DNA of 7,963 nt from Bacteroidales bacterium (GTDB taxonomy: Bacteria; Bacteroidota; Bacteroidia; Bacteroidales; UBA932), in assembly GCA_016295245.1 (NCBI GenBank), contig JAEDLO010000071.1:1-7963 (forward strand). Direction: 5' to 3'. Both the position numbers and the translations under genes were made by a program. Below are positions 6,990 to 7,963 of the stretch, piece by piece; within the stretch, counting starts at the first letter, position 1; every line of letters starts with the position of its first letter. The notes under the pieces were generated by a model. That model was given only the letters and a program-made list of their open reading frames with translations, was not told the DNA's origin and did no database searches.

Positions 6990-6998
6990 TAACTTTGC
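6990..6998 (+). promoter_or_regulatory. Candidate -7 box of queH, very close to the start codon
   Basis: TAACTTTGC is a full match to TAnnTTTGY and ends four bases before the queH ATG at 7003. No TTG lies 19-21 bases upstream; that stretch is runs of T (6964-6970, 6973-6979) and A (6981-6987). If used, transcription would start at or within a few bases of the ATG, giving a leaderless or near-leaderless message. The alternative is a chance match with the true promoter further upstream, overlapping the divergent tRNA promoter. Confidence 0.5.
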
Positions 6999-7002
6999 CT
7001 TG

Positions 7003-7599
7003 ATGAATACACGGGAGAAACATACAGCTATAGAGTTGCCACAGGGTGGCACTCGCCTGCTGCTGCACTGCTGCTGCGCTCCCTGCTCAGGCGCCATAGT
7101 CGAAAGCCTGGTAGAAAGCGGCATACGTCCGGGACTGTTCTTTTCCAATTCCAATATTGCTCCTGTAGAGGAGTATGAACTCCGGAAAGCAGAGCTTATC
7201 CGCTATGCTGCCGAGTTCGGGCTTGAGGTGATTGACGATGACTATGACCACCACGCGTGGCTCTCTGCCGTCAAGGGCCTGGAGCGAGAACCCGAGAGGG
7301 GAAGGCGCTGCACCGAATGCTTTCGCTTTCGCCTGCTCAGAGCCGCGCAGTACGCCGCCCGCGAAGGTTATGATGTGCTCTCCACTACTCTCGCCTCATC
7401 GCGCTGGAAAGATCTTGACCAAGTAAATGCCTGCGGACAGTGGGCGTGCTCACGGGTCGAGGGTGCACCAATCTGGTGGGACAAAAACTGGCGCAAGGGA
7501 GGCCTACAGCCGCGTCGCTGCGAAATCATCCGCGAGCAAGGCTTCTACAATCAGCTCTACTGCGGCTGCGAATTCTCAAAAAACCACACATCCGACTAA
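7003..7599 (+). CDS. queH: Epoxyqueuosine reductase QueH (DUF208 family)
   Basis: QueH performs the last step of queuosine synthesis, reducing epoxyqueuosine to queuosine at position 34 of GUN-anticodon tRNAs (Tyr, His, Asn, Asp). It is the iron-sulfur enzyme unrelated to cobalamin-dependent QueG. The 198-residue protein has all family cysteine motifs: CCCAPC (23-28), CTEC (103-106) and CGC (187-189), which hold the cluster and metal. Other family segments are SNSNI (48-52), SRWKDLDQVN (133-142) and FYNQLYCGCEF (181-191). Length is normal. ATG at 7003 is chosen; an in-frame TTG one codon earlier is possible but less likely. No Shine-Dalgarno is seen, as usual for the phylum. The gene is divergent from the tRNA-Leu unit, has no same-strand partner in the window and no clear terminator after its TAA. 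Confidence 0.95.
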   Translation: MNTREKHTAIELPQGGTRLLLHCCCAPCSGAIVESLVESGIRPGLFFSNSNIAPVEEYELRKAELIRYAAEFGLEVIDDDYDHHAWLSAVKGLEREPERGRRCTECFRFRLLRAAQYAAREGYDVLSTTLASSRWKDLDQVNACGQWACSRVEGAPIWWDKNWRKGGLQPRRCEIIREQGFYNQLYCGCEFSKNHTSD

Positions 7600-7625
7600 C
7601 CGGCGAGTCTCTTGAGGGAGGGATG

Positions 7626-7649
7626 TTGTTCGAGGGATTGTTCGAGGGA
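7626..7649. repeat. Tandem repeat, two perfect 12-base units
   Basis: The unit TTGTTCGAGGGA occurs twice head to tail without mismatch. A degenerate partial copy, TTGAGGGA, lies just upstream at 7612-7619. The array follows the queH stop by 26 bases and falls in no supported reading frame. Confidence 0.85.
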
Positions 7650-7768
7650 GGGGTATTTTTGGAGATCGGGGTGTCAGGCGAATCCTTTAAGTGAGGCGAG
7701 TGAGGCAAATCCGGAATAGTGACCATCGGCAAATCGTTCTAGTCTCGCTTTGCGGCACATCCAATCAT

Positions 7769-7829
7769 TCACCTGCGCACTCAATATGCCTCAGAACCAC
7801 TTCTAATAGGGGGTCTCCTGCGCAGGTGA
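7769..7829. repeat. Inverted repeat with 11-base perfect arms
   Basis: TCACCTGCGCA (7769-7779) and TGCGCAGGTGA (7819-7829) are exact reverse complements around a 39-base interior. The right arm overlaps a 10-base palindrome CCTGCGCAGG (7817-7826). There is no T tract on either side, so it does not look like a terminator. It could be a recombination or protein-binding site, the end of a small repeat element, or part of a folded RNA. Confidence 0.7.
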
Positions 7830-7867
7830 TTTACAAAACTCTTTCATAATTTGACCTGAATGAGGAC

Positions 7868-7923
7868 ACGGCAACGGCCGCGGTGAGGAGAGCCCTCCAA
7901 AGCTCCCCGCAGCCGCGTGCCGT
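7868..7923. repeat. Long imperfect stem-loop, GC-rich
   Basis: Pairs run ACGGCA/TGCCGT (7868-7873 with 7918-7923), CGGC/GCCG (7875-7878 with 7912-7915), GCGG/CCGC (7880-7883 with 7907-7910) and GGAG/CTCC (7887-7890 with 7903-7906). That makes 18 Watson-Crick pairs with small internal loops around a 12-base apical loop. It directly precedes a second stem-loop. No T tract follows on either strand. Confidence 0.65.
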
Positions 7924-7924
7924 A

Positions 7925-7952
7925 GCAGGCGAGCCGCGTAATGCGAGCCTGC
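7925..7952. repeat. Second stem-loop with tandem G-A internal pairs
   Basis: GCAGGC (7925-7930) pairs with GCCTGC (7947-7952). Inside, GA (7931-7932) faces GA (7945-7946), which could form tandem sheared G-A pairs. GC (7933-7934) then pairs with GC (7943-7944), leaving an 8-base loop. It sits one base after the preceding long stem. The arrangement looks RNA-like, but no known RNA family is recognised. Confidence 0.5.
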
Positions 7953-7963
7953 GGTGCATTCAC

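Larger units (their letters stand above)
7600..7963. other. Gene-poor, repeat-rich tail
   Basis: No reading frame here has convincing protein-like character. The left part (7600-7660) is purine-rich with a short tandem repeat. The middle (7764-7833) carries an inverted repeat. The right part (7868-7952) is GC-rich with two strong stem-loops. GGCAAATC occurs twice (near 7704 and 7729) and CATTCAC occurs at 7766-7772 and at the extreme right end. On the minus strand a 42-codon frame (7959-7831) and a second frame open to the edge (ending 7844) overlap the stem-loops. Either could be a chance frame or a small gene. The mixture of repeats and stems suggests an intergenic repeat element or a structured RNA, but I cannot name a known family. 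Confidence 0.45.

Noticed and set aside
7440..7694. 84-codon plus-strand frame overlapping queH
   Set aside because: Most of it lies in another frame of queH and the rest is repeat-derived; queH is intact.
7526..7732. 68-codon minus-strand frame rich in Pro, Ser and Asn
   Set aside because: Its composition follows from the pyrimidine-rich tandem repeat, and it overlaps the 3' end of queH in antisense.
7925..7952. Kink-turn motif
   Set aside because: Tandem G-A pairs are present but the three-base bulge that defines a kink-turn is absent.
7600..7963. CRISPR array or IS element
   Set aside because: Only two 12-base units occur head to tail with no spacers, and no transposase frame or paired terminal repeats with target duplication are visible.

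Overview
The window looks like a chromosomal stretch from a member of the Bacteroidota, probably a gut-type Bacteroidales. Three observations support this. Two promoters on the minus strand have the phylum's own layout, a TTTG or TTG box, exactly 19 bases, then TATATTTGC. The start codons lack clear Shine-Dalgarno sequences. The tRNA gene does not encode its CCA tail. The protein sequences (TolC, HlyD and MacB-like pairs, QueH) also read as typical of this phylum. Genus and species cannot be set from what is here.

Layout from left to right. Positions 1-937 (minus) hold a UDP-glucose 4-epimerase gene, galE, cut by the left edge. Positions 990-6634 (minus) hold a compact five-gene operon for a tripartite ABC efflux pump. 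In transcription order it encodes a separate ATPase, two paralogous MacB/FtsX-type permeases, a membrane-fusion (adaptor) protein and a TolC-family outer-membrane channel. The first two junctions are 4-base ATGA overlaps and the next two gaps are 18 and 4 bases. A good promoter lies just upstream, and a hairpin follows the last gene. Positions 6799-6961 (minus) carry a complete tRNA-Leu(GAG) unit with its own promoter and an intrinsic terminator. Positions 7003-7599 (plus) hold queH, the epoxyqueuosine reductase of tRNA queuosine synthesis. It starts a few bases after a promoter-like -7 box, so its message may be nearly leaderless. Positions 7600-7963 have no convincing gene but contain a 12-base tandem repeat, an 11-base inverted repeat and two strong stem-loops.

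How the genes work together. The ATPase and two permeases would form a heterodimeric inner-membrane mechanotransducer like MacB, with the nucleotide-binding domain on its own chain. The adaptor carries the R-x3-L-x6-S motif used by adaptors to dock onto TolC-type channels. The outer-membrane factor completes an ATP-driven route across the envelope; the substrate cannot be read from the sequence. galE and queH are housekeeping neighbours with no evident link to the pump.

I found no convincing new multi-gene system. The parts most worth a second look are the 7600-7963 tail, which may be an interspersed repeat or a structured RNA, the abnormal last 18 codons of the galE fragment, and the compact promoter and terminator arrangements between genes.
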